Part shown: positions 9,778 through 19,472 of the stretch, piece after piece
How the letters are laid out: every line of letters starts with the position of its first letter
Position numbering within the stretch: the stretch's first letter is position 1
DNA from: Ruegeria profundi
GTDB taxonomy: Bacteria; Pseudomonadota; Alphaproteobacteria; Rhodobacterales; Rhodobacteraceae
Assembly (NCBI RefSeq): GCF_001507545.1
Contig: NZ_LQBP01000012.1
Coordinates: 31,649-95,648, forward strand
Direction: 5' to 3'
Length of the DNA: 64,000 bases
The notes under the pieces: model-generated
The model's database searches: none
Told to the model about the DNA's origin: nothing
What the model saw: the letters and a program-made list of their open reading frames with translations, nothing else
Translations under genes and position numbers: made by a program

Positions 9778-10493
9778 ATGTCTAGGTATGGATTGCGACT
9801 GACAACGATAAACAGCGTGGTGGTTGCGCTCGCATTGGGCTTTTGTACGGTGGCTAGCGCTGACTCGAATGATAAGGCGGACGCGCCTGTGGAAGGCCCG
9901 GTGTTTGTGCCTCCAGAAATCGGCGCGCCGGCTGACCGCCTAGGGGCAGGGACGCGTGATATTGATAGTGCGACTTAGGAACTCCTCCTGCTTGTACCGC
10001 CGAATGGCGGGTTGACGTCATCTGGAACACCACCTTTGGTTTGGCGGCTTTCAACAGGGTTCCGCGGTAAAATGACAACCCAAATTTCCGCGCCGGGCGC
10101 GACGGGTGTTGCGCTCGAACGGCAAGGTCCGCTGCGCAAGGGCCATTACAGTCTTGATCTGCGTCGTTCGAACTTTCGCCTCAAGGCGGGTATTATCTAC
10201 GTTTGGAAAGTCACGCTGATCGAAAGCGATCAGGTGTCGCAACAGCCGAAAGTCTTGTGGAACGCGTGGAGCTGACGGCAGACGACCCAGGGCAAACCGG
10301 CATTTGGTTCGATGCTTTAGCGCCGCTGGTATCTATCGATCTCAACGGCAGAGCCCGCATAGCTGATGATCATGCGTTAACCCAACTTTTGAAGGCCGGA
10401 GAGCTTGCAGACGTTGATCAATTCACTGCGTTCAACGAGCGCCTTTTGCACGATGACGGCCAAACATACATTCGCATTTACACACCGAATTGA
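9778..10493 (+). pseudogene. DUF928 protein gene, broken by a stop and a frameshift
   Basis: The first 66 codons encode a signal peptide (..VVALALGFCTVASA) followed by FVPPEIGAPADRLGAGTRD, the N-terminal hallmark of DUF928 secreted proteins. A TAG at 9976-9978 then interrupts it. The same frame continues with ELLLLVPPNGGLTSSGTPPL, RKGHYSLDLRR and KAGIIYVWKVTLIESD, all expected DUF928 segments. Near 10230 the homology moves to another frame (SLVERVEL, then GQTGIWFDALAPLVSID, then DDGQTYIRIYTPN), consistent with a one-base deletion. Two independent lesions make this a pseudogene. DUF928 proteins are of unknown function and often sit beside cyclase or CHAT/CHASE2 genes; a class III cyclase lies 0.9 kb downstream. 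Confidence 0.7.
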
Positions 10494-10540
10494 TTGCCCT
10501 TTAAGCTGAATTATCCTCGATAGCGTGCGAACCGTGCAAG

Positions 10541-10567
10541 GATCTAGCTGAATTAGAGCACAATGAC
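10541..10567. repeat. 27-bp motif shared with 28853-28878
   Basis: The segment starts GATCTAGCTGAATTAGAGCA and ends CAATGAC. Allowing a one-base gap, about 22 positions match the 26-bp segment at 28853. Here it lies immediately beyond the stop of an IS3 OrfA remnant, so it may be insertion-sequence-derived. Confidence 0.5.
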
Positions 10568-10585
10568 GCAGAACAGACGTATATC

Positions 10586-10889
10586 TTATTCCCCATCTCC
10601 TTCATCCCCGATCATTCGTTTTTTTTGCATGCGGTTCTTCTAGGTCTGATCGGCCACCGCCTCCTTCAGAGTCGCCCCCTCATCTCAGGGTTGTGGCTTG
10701 GCGCGCGGTGTCGCCCGTGGATCGCGTCTTGCCGGCCTCAAGAAACTCTTTCGACCACCTGTCGTGGGGGCTCGTCGCGATCACCTCGCGGCGGTACAGT
10801 TCAACTACGCTGTACTGGTCGCGTAAACCCGCCAGCGATCCAGATATTCTGATCGGTTGAATGCTGCTTGCTGGTGCGCCGACGAACAT
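10586..10889 (-). mobile_element. Remnant of IS3-family transposase OrfA
   Basis: On the minus strand, AGLRDQYSVVELYRRE, then WSKEFLEAGKTR, then GDTARQAT matches the helix-turn-helix OrfA of IS3-family elements. After a frameshift the expected C-terminal coiled coil appears as LKEAVADQT, a TAG, then KNRMQKKRMIGDEGDGE and a stop at 10586. At least one frameshift and one nonsense codon are present, and no OrfB or terminal inverted repeats could be found, so this is a dead fragment. Confidence 0.75.
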
Positions 10890-11426
10890 CTGTCTCGACC
10901 TTCCCGGCAGGCCATTTGCATGCCCCGGGTTTCTGTCTCAACTCCACTCCTTGCCGGCTGCGATGTGCCGGAAGCCCTCCGGTGCGAAATCAATTCTTAT
11001 GTCCCGAAGGGGCGACGAGGGGCGCTCGACCAGGCTATTACCCGCGCCAATATTCCGATCTGAGCCAGTTGCCTGTGCCGTGCTGTGATAACCTGCATGG
11101 GCACATTGCCCTGTGCTGCAATCTGGCGAAACTGAAGCCTGTTTGGCGAATTTCGTCGCTAGGTTGAACCGTGCGAGCGGGTGTAAAAATCGATGGCTGC
11201 TCCGTCCACGACCCGGACATGGGCGTTGATCAACCGAAGGACCGGTTCCCGCGTTAATCGACACTGGTCTGTGAAGGCAGCCTCTGTCGCGGTGTTTGGC
11301 GGCACCGCGTAACTGCAAAAAATGGGTGTGCACTCATCGGATGAAAATCCCCGGATGTCTCTGAGAGGCCCGAAGCAGTTATTTCCAAAGATGACAACTT
11401 GCTTGGGCTGACCTAATGTCAATTGT
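10890..11426. other. Intergenic with a possible minus-strand gene scrap
   Basis: No intact gene. On the minus strand, 11159-11426 is open and ends REPVLRLINAHVRVVDGAAI, then DFYTRSHGST and a stop. A related minus-strand scrap, LTNVWVADAATG, occurs at about 13110-13160 on the other side of the cyclase gene. No start codon or ribosome site is apparent and the family is not recognised. Confidence 0.35.
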
Positions 11427-13085
11427 ATGGAACGCCGCCTCGCCGTAATCTTGATGGCCGACATGGTAGAATATTCCGCTGCCATGGGCAGGGACCAGTC
11501 CGGTACGATTGAATTGATCCGCGAACTTCGAGAACGCTGGTTGGAGCCTGAGGCCGAACGACGGGGTGGCAGGATTCTCAAGCGGATGGGCGACGGGTGG
11601 ATCATCGCCTTTCTGTCAGTCACGGAGGCTGTTGAGACCGCTCAGGCCGTGCAACAGGCATTGGCTGGCCATGAAAAAATCCAGTTGAGAGTGGCCGTAC
11701 ATCTCGGGGAAATTGCGGAAGACGAGGCTGATGTCTACGGTGCGGGCATTAACATCGCGGCGCGTTTGCAGACTGAGGCGCCGCCCGGCGGTGTGATGAT
11801 CTCAGAAGACCTCAAGCGGCAGCTGGATGCCCGTCTTGCCCAGGATTTTGGTGACGCTGGAACTTTTGAGCTAAAAAACGTGGCCAATCCTGTAAACGGA
11901 TTTCAATGGCGACCGGTTATCAAGCCGAAAGTCGGGCAGTTCGACGTGCCTGCGATCGCTGTAGAGCGGGTAACGAGCGCGCCTGAAACACAGGAGACGC
12001 TTGAAGTCAGCGCGGACTTGCAGGAGCAGTTGGTTCATAATCTGTCGCGCCGGACAGGTGTACGGGTGCTTGCCACCGATTCATTGGACGATGCCGAGGC
12101 GACTTATAGCCTGAGATGCAGGCTCCGATGCCGCGATTCCGAGGCGAAAATTACGGCAAGCCTGACCCGGCTTAGTGACGGACAGGTGGTTTGGTCGCGT
12201 GTATTCTTCGGCGATCCGCGAAATCTTTTTGCTTTGACGGACAGGGCTGCAGAGCAGCTATCGGACGCCCTTCGATTGCAAATCAATGCTTTCGATGGGG
12301 ATCGGCTTGCCGATATTCCCGATGATCAATTGAGCGCCAGCGAACTAAGAGCGCGTGCCGCAATGCTGTTTTATCGCGCCACTGTTGCTGACTATCGTCA
12401 CGCCCTCGACTTGCTGGAGCGGGCGCTGAGCCTTGACCCTCAAAACGGATCCGCACTTGCCATGTGGAGTGAAGGTCAACTGTTCATCCTGGAAGCTTGC
12501 TTTGACGAAGCCGAGGCGGCCCTGCGCGAAAAGATAATCAGATTTTCGAACAAGGCCGTACAAGCGTCACCGCGGTCCGACTATTCCTGGTATGTCCGGG
12601 CGCATGTACGTGCGCGGCTCTGTGGCGATGTTGAGGGAGCGCGCAAGGATATCGATCGCATCACTCAACTAAACCCCGGCTATGTCCTTGGAATGGAAGC
12701 CCGCGGCGTCACGGAGTTGGTTGCGGGCAATTGGATAATCGCTGCGAAATCTCTGACCGACGCTGTTGAACGTTCCGCGGACGATCCGTTTTTACCATTC
12801 CGACTTTATCTGCTTGCAATCGCGCAATTGATGGCAGGGGAGCCGCAGCCAGCGCTTGCAACTATTTCAGACGCAACAGAATTGCGTCCTGATTGTCGGC
12901 ATTACTGGCTTGTACGTGCTTGGATTTTGAGCGAGTTAGGCAGAAACCAAGAGGCGAACACGGCTGCCGAAATGGCAGAAAGCGCGCCAAAACGGGCCGA
13001 TATCCTCGCACAAAATGTCAACTTACCAAGTGATGTTCGAGAAGCCATCGGACTGCCGACTGTACCGCTCTCGGCAAGGGGCTAG
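11427..13085 (+). CDS. Class III adenylate/guanylate cyclase with C-terminal TPR region
   Basis: A 552-residue soluble signalling protein. The N-terminal cyclase homology domain (about 1-160) has metal-binding aspartates in LMADMVEYS (D12) and RMGDGWIIAF (D56), then VHLGEIAEDEADVYGAGINIAARL and a typical domain end FELKNVANPVNGFQW. Residues ~190-290 resemble the TolB-like linker of this architecture, with DGQVVWSRVFFGD. The C-terminal ~250 residues are helical repeats of TPR type (ALDLLERALSLDPQNGSA, then QPALATISDATELRP). Such proteins make cAMP or cGMP; substrate specificity and activity are unproven. It lies downstream of a dead DUF928 gene and an IS3 scrap. Confidence 0.85.
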   Translation: MERRLAVILMADMVEYSAAMGRDQSGTIELIRELRERWLEPEAERRGGRILKRMGDGWIIAFLSVTEAVETAQAVQQALAGHEKIQLRVAVHLGEIAEDEADVYGAGINIAARLQTEAPPGGVMISEDLKRQLDARLAQDFGDAGTFELKNVANPVNGFQWRPVIKPKVGQFDVPAIAVERVTSAPETQETLEVSADLQEQLVHNLSRRTGVRVLATDSLDDAEATYSLRCRLRCRDSEAKITASLTRLSDGQVVWSRVFFGDPRNLFALTDRAAEQLSDALRLQINAFDGDRLADIPDDQLSASELRARAAMLFYRATVADYRHALDLLERALSLDPQNGSALAMWSEGQLFILEACFDEAEAALREKIIRFSNKAVQASPRSDYSWYVRAHVRARLCGDVEGARKDIDRITQLNPGYVLGMEARGVTELVAGNWIIAAKSLTDAVERSADDPFLPFRLYLLAIAQLMAGEPQPALATISDATELRPDCRHYWLVRAWILSELGRNQEANTAAEMAESAPKRADILAQNVNLPSDVREAIGLPTVPLSARG

Positions 13086-13204
13086 AACAAGATCTCTGCA
13101 AGCCCGGTCGCAGGGTGCCCGGTTGCTGCGTCCGCGACCCAGACGTTGGTCAATGGCGTAAAAATCAATTGCCTAAGACGGTTGCGGAGCCATTGCTGCG
13201 GTCT

Positions 13205-13360
13205 TTACGCTCGACCGGAACACTCCCACACATCCGAGATGGTTTCCGACCCCGCGCAAGCGAGTGCTTCGGTCACTTGCAGGACGCTGACACCAAACAA
13301 AGCGGCCCACCGGGGAAAGCTTGGATGTCTCCTTACTGGTATGAGCTTGGTATAGAAGCA
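13205..13360 (-). pseudogene. Possible DUF3606-like scrap in the cyclase-hsp20 gap
   Basis: In the 389-bp gap between the cyclase and hsp20, the minus strand reads WAALFGVSVLQVTEALACAG, then SETISDVWE. This resembles the C-terminal half of DUF3606 domains ('..LGVS..QL..AV..VG..V.DV..YL'). The N-terminal half is not found in frame. The remainder of the gap has no gene; an FNR-type box lies at its right end. The similarity is short and from memory. Confidence 0.3.
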
Positions 13361-13396
13361 AGTCATGAAACTGTCAGCTACTGGCGGAACCGTATG

Positions 13397-13410
13397 TTGA
13401 TCAGGGTCAA
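13397..13410. promoter_or_regulatory. FNR/FixK-type box TTGATCAGGGTCAA
   Basis: Perfect TTGAY-N4-RTCAA match, with its centre 71 bases before the hsp20 start codon. That places it near -41 if transcription starts about 30 bases upstream of the ATG. It suggests oxygen-responsive activation of hsp20. Confidence 0.7.
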
Positions 13411-13474
13411 GGAGAGATGCCGATTTCTGGTTACATACTGTTTTCGCTGAGAACACACCGGAAGGAGAATTGAG

Positions 13475-13891
13475 ATGGTTGAGAAATCCCACACCAGCGG
13501 CTTTTGGCCTTCGCTCTATGATCCCTTGCGCCAACTGGGTGAACGAGTAGCAGAGTGGCTGGCGCCGGCATCCGAAGCCGTTGGAAGCGACAACTCATAT
13601 AGAATTGCTGTGGAACTTCCCGGCGTAGAGGAAAAGGATATTCACCTGAGCGTAGAAGAAGGCGTTGTTAATCTTAAAGGTGAAAAGCGATCGGCGCGTG
13701 AAGAAAGCGGAGAGACCTGGTTCTTCTCTGAGCGGCAGTATGGCTCGTTTAGTCGTTCTTTTCGTTTGCCACCAGACGCGGAAGGGGAAAAGGTCGACGC
13801 TCAACTAAAGGATGGTGTTTTGACAATCACAATTCCCAAGAAGAAACCCAAAAAACATGAGACTGCAAGAGTAGAAATTCGTAAAGGCTAA
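13475..13891 (+). CDS. Small heat-shock protein, Hsp20/alpha-crystallin family
   Basis: A 138-residue ATP-independent holdase chaperone. The alpha-crystallin domain spans about residues 35-130, with the diagnostic strands YRIAVELPGVEEKDI, GVVNLKGEKR, YGSFSRSFRLP and the A-x-x-x-G-V-L motif as DAQLKDGVLTITIPK. It has a short N-terminal arm and a basic tail. GAAGGAGAATTG before the ATG gives a good ribosome site. A perfect FNR-type box upstream and the surrounding stress genes point to induction in low oxygen, as with HspX in the mycobacterial dormancy regulon. That link is an inference. Confidence 0.92.
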   Translation: MVEKSHTSGFWPSLYDPLRQLGERVAEWLAPASEAVGSDNSYRIAVELPGVEEKDIHLSVEEGVVNLKGEKRSAREESGETWFFSERQYGSFSRSFRLPPDAEGEKVDAQLKDGVLTITIPKKKPKKHETARVEIRKG

Positions 13892-14198
13892 CAGCTTGAA
13901 AGCGCAATCGAGAGTTCGTTGAAGGACATGCCTGAAGATGTGGCAGAGGCTGGTTATTAATCAGGTATGTCCAAATCGCTTTCCTGGCACTTTCGGAAAT
14001 GCCCGTGTTGAGGTTTGCAAGTTGAGAAAGCAGGACGGCTTTTTCTAACGATCGCGGGCGTTTCACAAAGACTTTGCGATCAATTGTGTCTGGGCTGGTG
14101 CATAGTCAAACCATGCAGGCCCGCAGTGAAGAACAAGGAACAATGCAAATGAGCTGGCCTATGCCGGTTTGAAATCACAATTCAGGAGGGAGCTGAAA
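13892..14198. other. Intergenic, no gene recognised
   Basis: About 300 bp between hsp20 and the 72-residue protein. No FNR box, hairpin with T-run or coding frame stands out. Only the AGGAGG at 14184-14190, belonging to the following gene, is notable. Confidence 0.4.
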
Positions 14199-14417
14199 GT
14201 GACTTCTGCGGAAATGGAAGAAATGATGCAACTTTCGCAAAGCAGAGCGGAAGCCTATCTTCATATTGCCAAGTCTATGGTGATGAATGACTTTGGGCTG
14301 GCGACGGAACACATGCATGCCGACGTGGTCGTAGCTCTTGCGGCTGCCATGATGCAGCACGAAGGTGCACAAATCATAGCAGACGCGTTTCGAGCAGAAA
14401 ACCTCCAGCGCAAGTGA
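14199..14417 (+). CDS. Small protein of unknown function (72 aa)
   Basis: GTG start at 14199, chosen because AGGAGGG ends eight bases upstream; an upstream in-frame ATG at 14169 lacks such a site. The protein is helical and methionine-rich (TSAEMEEMMQLSQSRAEAYL, then MVMNDFGLATEHMHADVVVA, then AAAMMQHEGAQIIADAF). It looks like a small soluble helical bundle without cysteines or membrane segments. I do not recognise the family. It lies between hsp20 and the acs-dehydrogenase operon, each with an FNR-like site, so it may be a small stress-induced protein. Confidence 0.6.
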   Translation: MTSAEMEEMMQLSQSRAEAYLHIAKSMVMNDFGLATEHMHADVVVALAAAMMQHEGAQIIADAFRAENLQRK

Positions 14418-14523
14418 GTTGCTGACTTTCCCCAAAATAATCGGGCTTTGCGTCAGCAAAAGCCTTCTCTGCTGAACTTGGCTTGAGGTCCTGTCCAGGG
14501 TTCTAACAAATATAGTCCGGTCC

Positions 14524-14537
14524 TTGATGTAGGTCAT
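14524..14537. promoter_or_regulatory. Near-consensus FNR-type box TTGATGTAGGTCAT
   Basis: Nine of the ten defined positions of TTGAY-N4-RTCAA match (last A is T). Its centre is 54 bases before the start of the acetyl-CoA synthetase-like gene, compatible with activation of the four-gene operon that follows. Confidence 0.45.
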
Positions 14538-14584
14538 GCAAACCAGAGCGGTTCTGACTGATCCTTGTATAGGGGAGAGGAACT

Positions 14585-16312
14585 ATGTCCAAATCGGATG
14601 AGTCTATTCGAATGGCGCCGAGCCCATCTCGGGCCTTGCAGTCTGACGCTGATCCATGGGCCGATACACGCGGCATGATCGGTGCCCCGGGGGGCGTCAT
14701 AAACATCGCGCATGAAGCCGTTGACCGTCACGTAGAAAATGGCCACGGCGCAGATCAGGCGCTGCGATTTCTCGGCAAGAATGGGTCTCGACAGGTATTT
14801 ACTTACAGCGATCTGTCGGAGGCGTCGGCCAAATTCGCTAATATTCTTGTCTCGCATGGGCTAGAGCCGGGGGATGCGGTCTTCAGCCTCCTTGGCCGAG
14901 GTCCGGATGTCTATATTGCCGCTTTGGGCACACTCAAAGCCGGGCTCGTTTTTACTCCGCTTTTTTCTGCGTTCGGACCGGAACCCATTCGTACGCGGAT
15001 GGAAATCGGCAATGCCAAGGTTTTGATCACGACCCTGCAGTTGTACCGGCGCAAGATCGCGAAATGGCGCTCAGAAATTCCGACGCTGAAGCTTGTTTTG
15101 ATCACAGGTGACGTTGCCCCCGACGACTGCCTTTCACTTGATCAACAGATGGCGGGGTCGTCATCGAAGTTTACGACCGCCAGAACGGGGCCGGAAGATC
15201 CCGCACTCGTGCACTTTACGTCTGGCACGACAGGGAAACCCAAAGGGGTTGTCCATGTCCACAATGCAGTCTTGTACCACGGCTTTTCAGGCAAAGTGGC
15301 TCTGGATCTGACGCCCGGAACGATTTTCTGGTGCACTGCAGATCCGGGTTGGGTCACAGGTACATCCTACGGGATCATCGCCCCGCTGGTGAACCGCGTG
15401 ACCATAATCGTAGACGAGGCTGAATTTGATCTCGACCGCTGGTACGGCATTGTTGAGAATGAACAGGTTGAGGTCTGGTATTCTGCGCCAACAGCAATCC
15501 GCCTGATGATGCGCGCCGGTGCGGAAGCCGCTAAGCCCTATGATCTTTCATCGTTGAGATTTCTCGCAAGCGTGGGGGAACCGCTAAACCCCGAAGCCGT
15601 TACGTGGAGCGAAGAAGTCTTCGGACAGCCGTTTCACGACAACTGGTGGCAAAGTGAGACAGGCGGCATCATGATCGCCAACTGCCCTGGAGCACAAGTA
15701 AAACCTGGGTCCATGGGCAAGCCGATGCCGGGCATCCAAGCAGGCATCATGGAACATGAAGGTGACCGTCTGCGCGAACTTGCTGACGGAGAAATTGGCG
15801 AATTGGCCCTAAAACCTGGCTGGCCTTCCATGATGCGCGCTTATCTCCATGAGCAAGCCCGCTATGACAAGTGTTTCAAGGATGGTTGGTACCTGTCCGG
15901 CGACCTCACGACCCGAGACCAGGATGGATACTTCTGGTTTGTTGGTCGAGCGGACGATCTGATCAAGACATCGGGGCACCTTGTTGGTCCGTTTGAAGTC
16001 GAAAGCGCCTTGCTCGAACACGAAGCGGTAGCGGAGGCAGGTGTGATCGGACTGCCCGATGAAACCGCTGGTGAAATCGTCAAGGCCTATGTCACACTCA
16101 ACCCGGGATTTACACCCGACGAAGATTTGGAGCGCGACATCCGTGGCCATACACGAAAGAGGCTGGGCCCTGCGGTCGCTCCGCGGGAAGTAATCTTTCG
16201 CAACACGCTGCCCAAGACAAGATCCGGCAAGATCATGCGCAGGCTATTGAAAGCGCGCGAACTGGGTCTGCCTGAGGGTGACATTTCCACGCTGGAGACG
16301 GATGAGACATGA
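14585..16312 (+). CDS. Acetyl-CoA synthetase-like acyl-CoA ligase, first gene of a dehydrogenase operon
   Basis: A 575-residue AMP-forming ligase of the acetyl-/propionyl-CoA synthetase branch (AcsA-like, shorter than the ~650-residue Acs). ATP loop [18 protein letters not shown] near residue 209, the acetyl-CoA synthetase-typical [15 protein letters not shown], the adenylate motif [10 protein letters not shown], hinge [27 protein letters not shown], and catalytic lysine motif [15 protein letters not shown] at the C-terminus. GGGGAGAGG precedes the ATG. It overlaps the next gene by four bases (ATGA), so it is co-translated with the E1 fusion. It probably makes acetyl-CoA or a short acyl-CoA from the free acid. 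Confidence 0.85.
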   Translation: MSKSDESIRMAPSPSRALQSDADPWADTRGMIGAPGGVINIAHEAVDRHVENGHGADQALRFLGKNGSRQVFTYSDLSEASAKFANILVSHGLEPGDAVFSLLGRGPDVYIAALGTLKAGLVFTPLFSAFGPEPIRTRMEIGNAKVLITTLQLYRRKIAKWRSEIPTLKLVLITGDVAPDDCLSLDQQMAGSSSKFTTARTGPEDPALVHFTSGTTGKPKGVVHVHNAVLYHGFSGKVALDLTPGTIFWCTADPGWVTGTSYGIIAPLVNRVTIIVDEAEFDLDRWYGIVENEQVEVWYSAPTAIRLMMRAGAEAAKPYDLSSLRFLASVGEPLNPEAVTWSEEVFGQPFHDNWWQSETGGIMIANCPGAQVKPGSMGKPMPGIQAGIMEHEGDRLRELADGEIGELALKPGWPSMMRAYLHEQARYDKCFKDGWYLSGDLTTRDQDGYFWFVGRADDLIKTSGHLVGPFEVESALLEHEAVAEAGVIGLPDETAGEIVKAYVTLNPGFTPDEDLERDIRGHTRKRLGPAVAPREVIFRNTLPKTRSGKIMRRLLKARELGLPEGDISTLETDET

Positions 16313-18306
16313 CGACAATCGATAAGCCACGACTCGACCGGGCCCATGTATTGTCGCTCCTTCGCGACATGATCCGCGTACGGAAGTTCGAAGACAAGTG
16401 CGCAGAACTCTACACGCAGGAAAAGATCCGCGGATTTCTTCATCTATATGACGGTGAAGAAGCGATTGCCGCAGGTGTTATCCCAGTTCTGGAAGCGCGC
16501 GACCGCATTGTTGCCACGTATCGCGAACATGGGCATGCCCTGATACGGGGCGTGCCGATGACAACCGTGATGGCCGAAATGTATGGTAAGGCCGAAGGTT
16601 GTTCCGGAGGGCGTGGCGGTTCCATGCATCTGTTCGACGCCGGAACTCATTTCTACGGTGGCAATGCAATCGTGGGCGGTGGCTTGCCCCTTGCCGCAGG
16701 CCTCGCCTTGGCTGACCGGATGCGCGATCAGGACACTGTCACGGCTTGTTTTTTTGGCGAGGGGGCTGTCGCAGAAGGTGAGTTTCACGAGGCAATGAAT
16801 CTTGCGGCACTTTGGAACCTCCCGGTGCTTTTCGTATGCGAAAACAATGGCTACGCCATGGGCAGTGCCTTGACACGCACAGAGTCCGAGACCGATATCG
16901 CCGCCAAAGCCTCTGCGTATAAGGTCGAAGCGCATCGCGTCGACGGTATGGACGTCGTTGCCGTCGAAGCTGCGGCGAGAAAGGCCATTCACAACATTCG
17001 GACGACTGGAAAACCGGCTTTTCTTGAATGCAGAACGTACCGGTTTCGTGCGCATTCCATGTTTGACGCCCAGTTGTATCGTGACAAAGCCGAGGTTGAG
17101 AAATGGCGCGACTGCGGCCCCATCGTTCAGTTCCGAGGCTGGCTTTTAGAAAATGGGCTGGTTCATGAAGAAGAGGTCGCGGATATTGAGGCCGCGATTG
17201 ACGCAGAGATTGCCGACGCCGTGGCCTTCGCAGAAGCCGGCACCTGGGAACCGGTGGAGCGTCTTTACGTCAATACGCTGGGCCGTCAGGCAGAACCGCC
17301 AGAGGGACTGACCCCATCGGGCGAGACCCTCGAAACAACCTATCGTGACGCCGTTCGGGACGCCTTGCGCGACGCACTGATCCGGGATGACCGTGTTTTC
17401 CTTATGGGCGAAGACGTTGGCGCATATGGAGGCTGCTACGCCGTATCAAAAGGACTGATGGAAGAATTCGGTGAAGCCCGCATTCGTGACACGCCCTTGT
17501 CCGAAAGCGGATTTACCGGTGCGGGTATCGGGGCTGCCGCCGCTGGTATGCGTCCAATTGTCGAGTTGATGACGGTAAATTTCTCGCTCCTTGCGCTTGA
17601 CCAGATCATGAACACGGCGGCCACGATCCGTCATATGTCCGGAGGGCACTTCGGCGTGCCGTTGGTGATCCGTATGGCCACCGGTGCGGGAAAGCAGCTT
17701 GCAGCACAGCATTCGCACAGTCTTGAAGGGTGGTACGCTCACATTCCCGGATTGAAGGTATTGGCTCCGGCAACGTTGGAAGATGCGCGCGGCATGTTGT
17801 GGACGGCTCTGGAAGACCCGGATCCGGTGCTGATTTTCGAAAACGTGATGCTCTATAACCGGGCGGGATCGATTGATGCCAATGCAGGTCCGGTTGACAT
17901 CACTAAGGCCGCCATCAGGCGCGAAGGCGCCGATCTCAGCCTGATCACCTATGGTGGGTCGCTTTACAAAACCCTTGATGCAGCGGATGCACTCGCTGCA
18001 ACGGGGATATTGGCCGAAGTGGTAGATTTGCGGTCTCTTCGACCCTTGGATGACGAAACAATCATGGCTTCAGTGGGCAAAACGCGCCGCGCTGTAATCG
18101 TCGACGAAGGGTGGCGAAGTGGGTCTCTTGCGGCAGAGGTTTCTGCGCGCATTATGGAACAGGTCTTCTGGACGCTGGATGCACCGGTTGGTCGTGTATG
18201 TTCGGAAGAGGTGCCGATCCCCTATCCCAAACATCTTGAAGATGCCGCAATACCGCAGGTCGACAAAATCGTTGCAGCCGCAAAAGCCGTTTTAGGGCGA
18301 AGCTGA
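16309..18306 (+). CDS. Fused alpha-beta E1 of a 2-oxoacid dehydrogenase complex
   Basis: A 665-residue thiamine-diphosphate enzyme with E1-alpha (about 1-320) and E1-beta (about 335-660) on one chain; in most pyruvate, acetoin or branched-chain complexes these are separate. The TPP/Mg motif is [15 protein letters not shown] (150-164) ending at NN179-180. The phosphorylation-loop-like [10 protein letters not shown] lies near residue 250. The beta part has [36 protein letters not shown] and [12 protein letters not shown]. It should decarboxylate a 2-oxoacid (pyruvate is most likely) and acylate the lipoyl group of the downstream E2. It overlaps both neighbours. No E3 gene is in the operon. Confidence 0.88.
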   Translation: MTTIDKPRLDRAHVLSLLRDMIRVRKFEDKCAELYTQEKIRGFLHLYDGEEAIAAGVIPVLEARDRIVATYREHGHALIRGVPMTTVMAEMYGKAEGCSGGRGGSMHLFDAGTHFYGGNAIVGGGLPLAAGLALADRMRDQDTVTACFFGEGAVAEGEFHEAMNLAALWNLPVLFVCENNGYAMGSALTRTESETDIAAKASAYKVEAHRVDGMDVVAVEAAARKAIHNIRTTGKPAFLECRTYRFRAHSMFDAQLYRDKAEVEKWRDCGPIVQFRGWLLENGLVHEEEVADIEAAIDAEIADAVAFAEAGTWEPVERLYVNTLGRQAEPPEGLTPSGETLETTYRDAVRDALRDALIRDDRVFLMGEDVGAYGGCYAVSKGLMEEFGEARIRDTPLSESGFTGAGIGAAAAGMRPIVELMTVNFSLLALDQIMNTAATIRHMSGGHFGVPLVIRMATGAGKQLAAQHSHSLEGWYAHIPGLKVLAPATLEDARGMLWTALEDPDPVLIFENVMLYNRAGSIDANAGPVDITKAAIRREGADLSLITYGGSLYKTLDAADALAATGILAEVVDLRSLRPLDDETIMASVGKTRRAVIVDEGWRSGSLAAEVSARIMEQVFWTLDAPVGRVCSEEVPIPYPKHLEDAAIPQVDKIVAAAKAVLGRS

Positions 18307-19472
18307 TGGCCATTTTTACGCTCCCATCGCTTGGCTCGGATATGGAGGCTGGAACACTCGTCGAGTGGCTTGTCTCGCCGGGCGACAGGGTCAGTCGGGG
18401 TGACGTCGTCGCCGTCATCGAAACCCAAAAGGGCGCAATTGAGATTGAGTGCTACGAAGAAGGGACCGTCCATGCGCTGATGGCGGAGACCGGCGAAGAA
18501 CTCCCGGTGGGGGCACCTCTCGCCATACTGCTTGCTCCCGGAGAGGCCCCGCCCGACGATACGGCTGAGCTTCGTTCGGATACAACACCAGCAGCCCCCT
18601 CCATCGTCAAGCCAAAGTTGCAACAAACGCCAGCTGCCCCTTTGCCCTTCGAAGAGGTGCGGGCGTCCCCGGCGGCGCGCTTGCGCGCGCGAGAGTTGAA
18701 TGTTGACCTGAAAGATCTGAGCGGGTCTTTTCCGGGTGGCGGCATCGTTCTGGCCGATGTCGAGGCGGTATCGGCACGTGGGTCCGCGACATCCTCCAAG
18801 CCCTCGCCAATGGCGGAAATGCGCAAGGCGATTGGTGCCTCAATGGCTCGATCCAAACAAACGATTCCGCATTTCTATTTGTCGCACATGATCGACGTTC
18901 AACCCGCGATGGACTGGCTAGCGGAACACAACAAAGCGGTTTCGCCAGCAGAGCGGCTTCTCAGTGGTGCGCTGTTTGTGCGCTGTGCTGTTCTGGCGGC
19001 AGAAAAGGTGCAGGAACTGAACGGTCACTATGTGAATGGTGCGTTCCAGCCTTCTGAAAGCGTTAACGCGGCCATTGCCGTTGCCTTGCGCGGAGGTGGC
19101 CTTGTTGCACCTGCTCTGATGGACGCAAACCGCCTGAACCTCAGCGAAACGATGGACGGAATGCGAGACCTGGTCAGCCGCGCGCGTTCCGGGCGGTTGC
19201 GCAATTCCGAGATGACAGAAGGAACGATAACAATTTCAAGCTTGGGCGAGACGGGCGCCGAAGCGATGGCTGGTATCATCTTCCCTCCGCAGGTAGCACT
19301 CCTGTGTATTGGCGCGCCGCAAATCCGGCCATGGGTAGTGGATGGCGACATCGTGCCCCGCCGCGTGGTCACTTTGACACTGTCAGTTGACCATAGAGTG
19401 AGCGATGGCCGTCTGGCGGCGCGGTTTATCACCGAATTTGAGACCCGGATTAAGGACCCAGATAGCCTATGA
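18306..19472 (+). CDS. Dihydrolipoamide acyltransferase (E2) of the fused-E1 complex
   Basis: A 388-residue E2. Lipoyl domain at 1-75 with predicted lipoyl lysine K42 in IETQKGAIEIE (QKG instead of the usual DKA), peripheral subunit-binding domain RASPAARLRARELNVDL about 118-150, and catalytic domain from about 165 with the active-site motif VDHRVSDG (H363, D367) near the C-terminus. It shares one base with E1 (TGATG) and overlaps the ACP gene by four bases. It transfers the acyl group from E1 to CoA. The adjacent ACP raises the possibility that a carrier protein is an alternative acceptor, which is speculation. Confidence 0.88.
   Translation: MAIFTLPSLGSDMEAGTLVEWLVSPGDRVSRGDVVAVIETQKGAIEIECYEEGTVHALMAETGEELPVGAPLAILLAPGEAPPDDTAELRSDTTPAAPSIVKPKLQQTPAAPLPFEEVRASPAARLRARELNVDLKDLSGSFPGGGIVLADVEAVSARGSATSSKPSPMAEMRKAIGASMARSKQTIPHFYLSHMIDVQPAMDWLAEHNKAVSPAERLLSGALFVRCAVLAAEKVQELNGHYVNGAFQPSESVNAAIAVALRGGGLVAPALMDANRLNLSETMDGMRDLVSRARSGRLRNSEMTEGTITISSLGETGAEAMAGIIFPPQVALLCIGAPQIRPWVVDGDIVPRRVVTLTLSVDHRVSDGRLAARFITEFETRIKDPDSL

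Noticed and set aside
10938..11333. Minus-strand 131-residue open frame
   Set aside because: Composition is low-complexity Arg/His/Gly with no ribosome site or family; it is out of frame with the more protein-like scrap in the same place.
13115..13450. 111-residue plus-strand open frame before hsp20
   Set aside because: It contains the FNR-type box and the hsp20 promoter region and is antisense to the DUF3606-like scrap, with no ribosome site.
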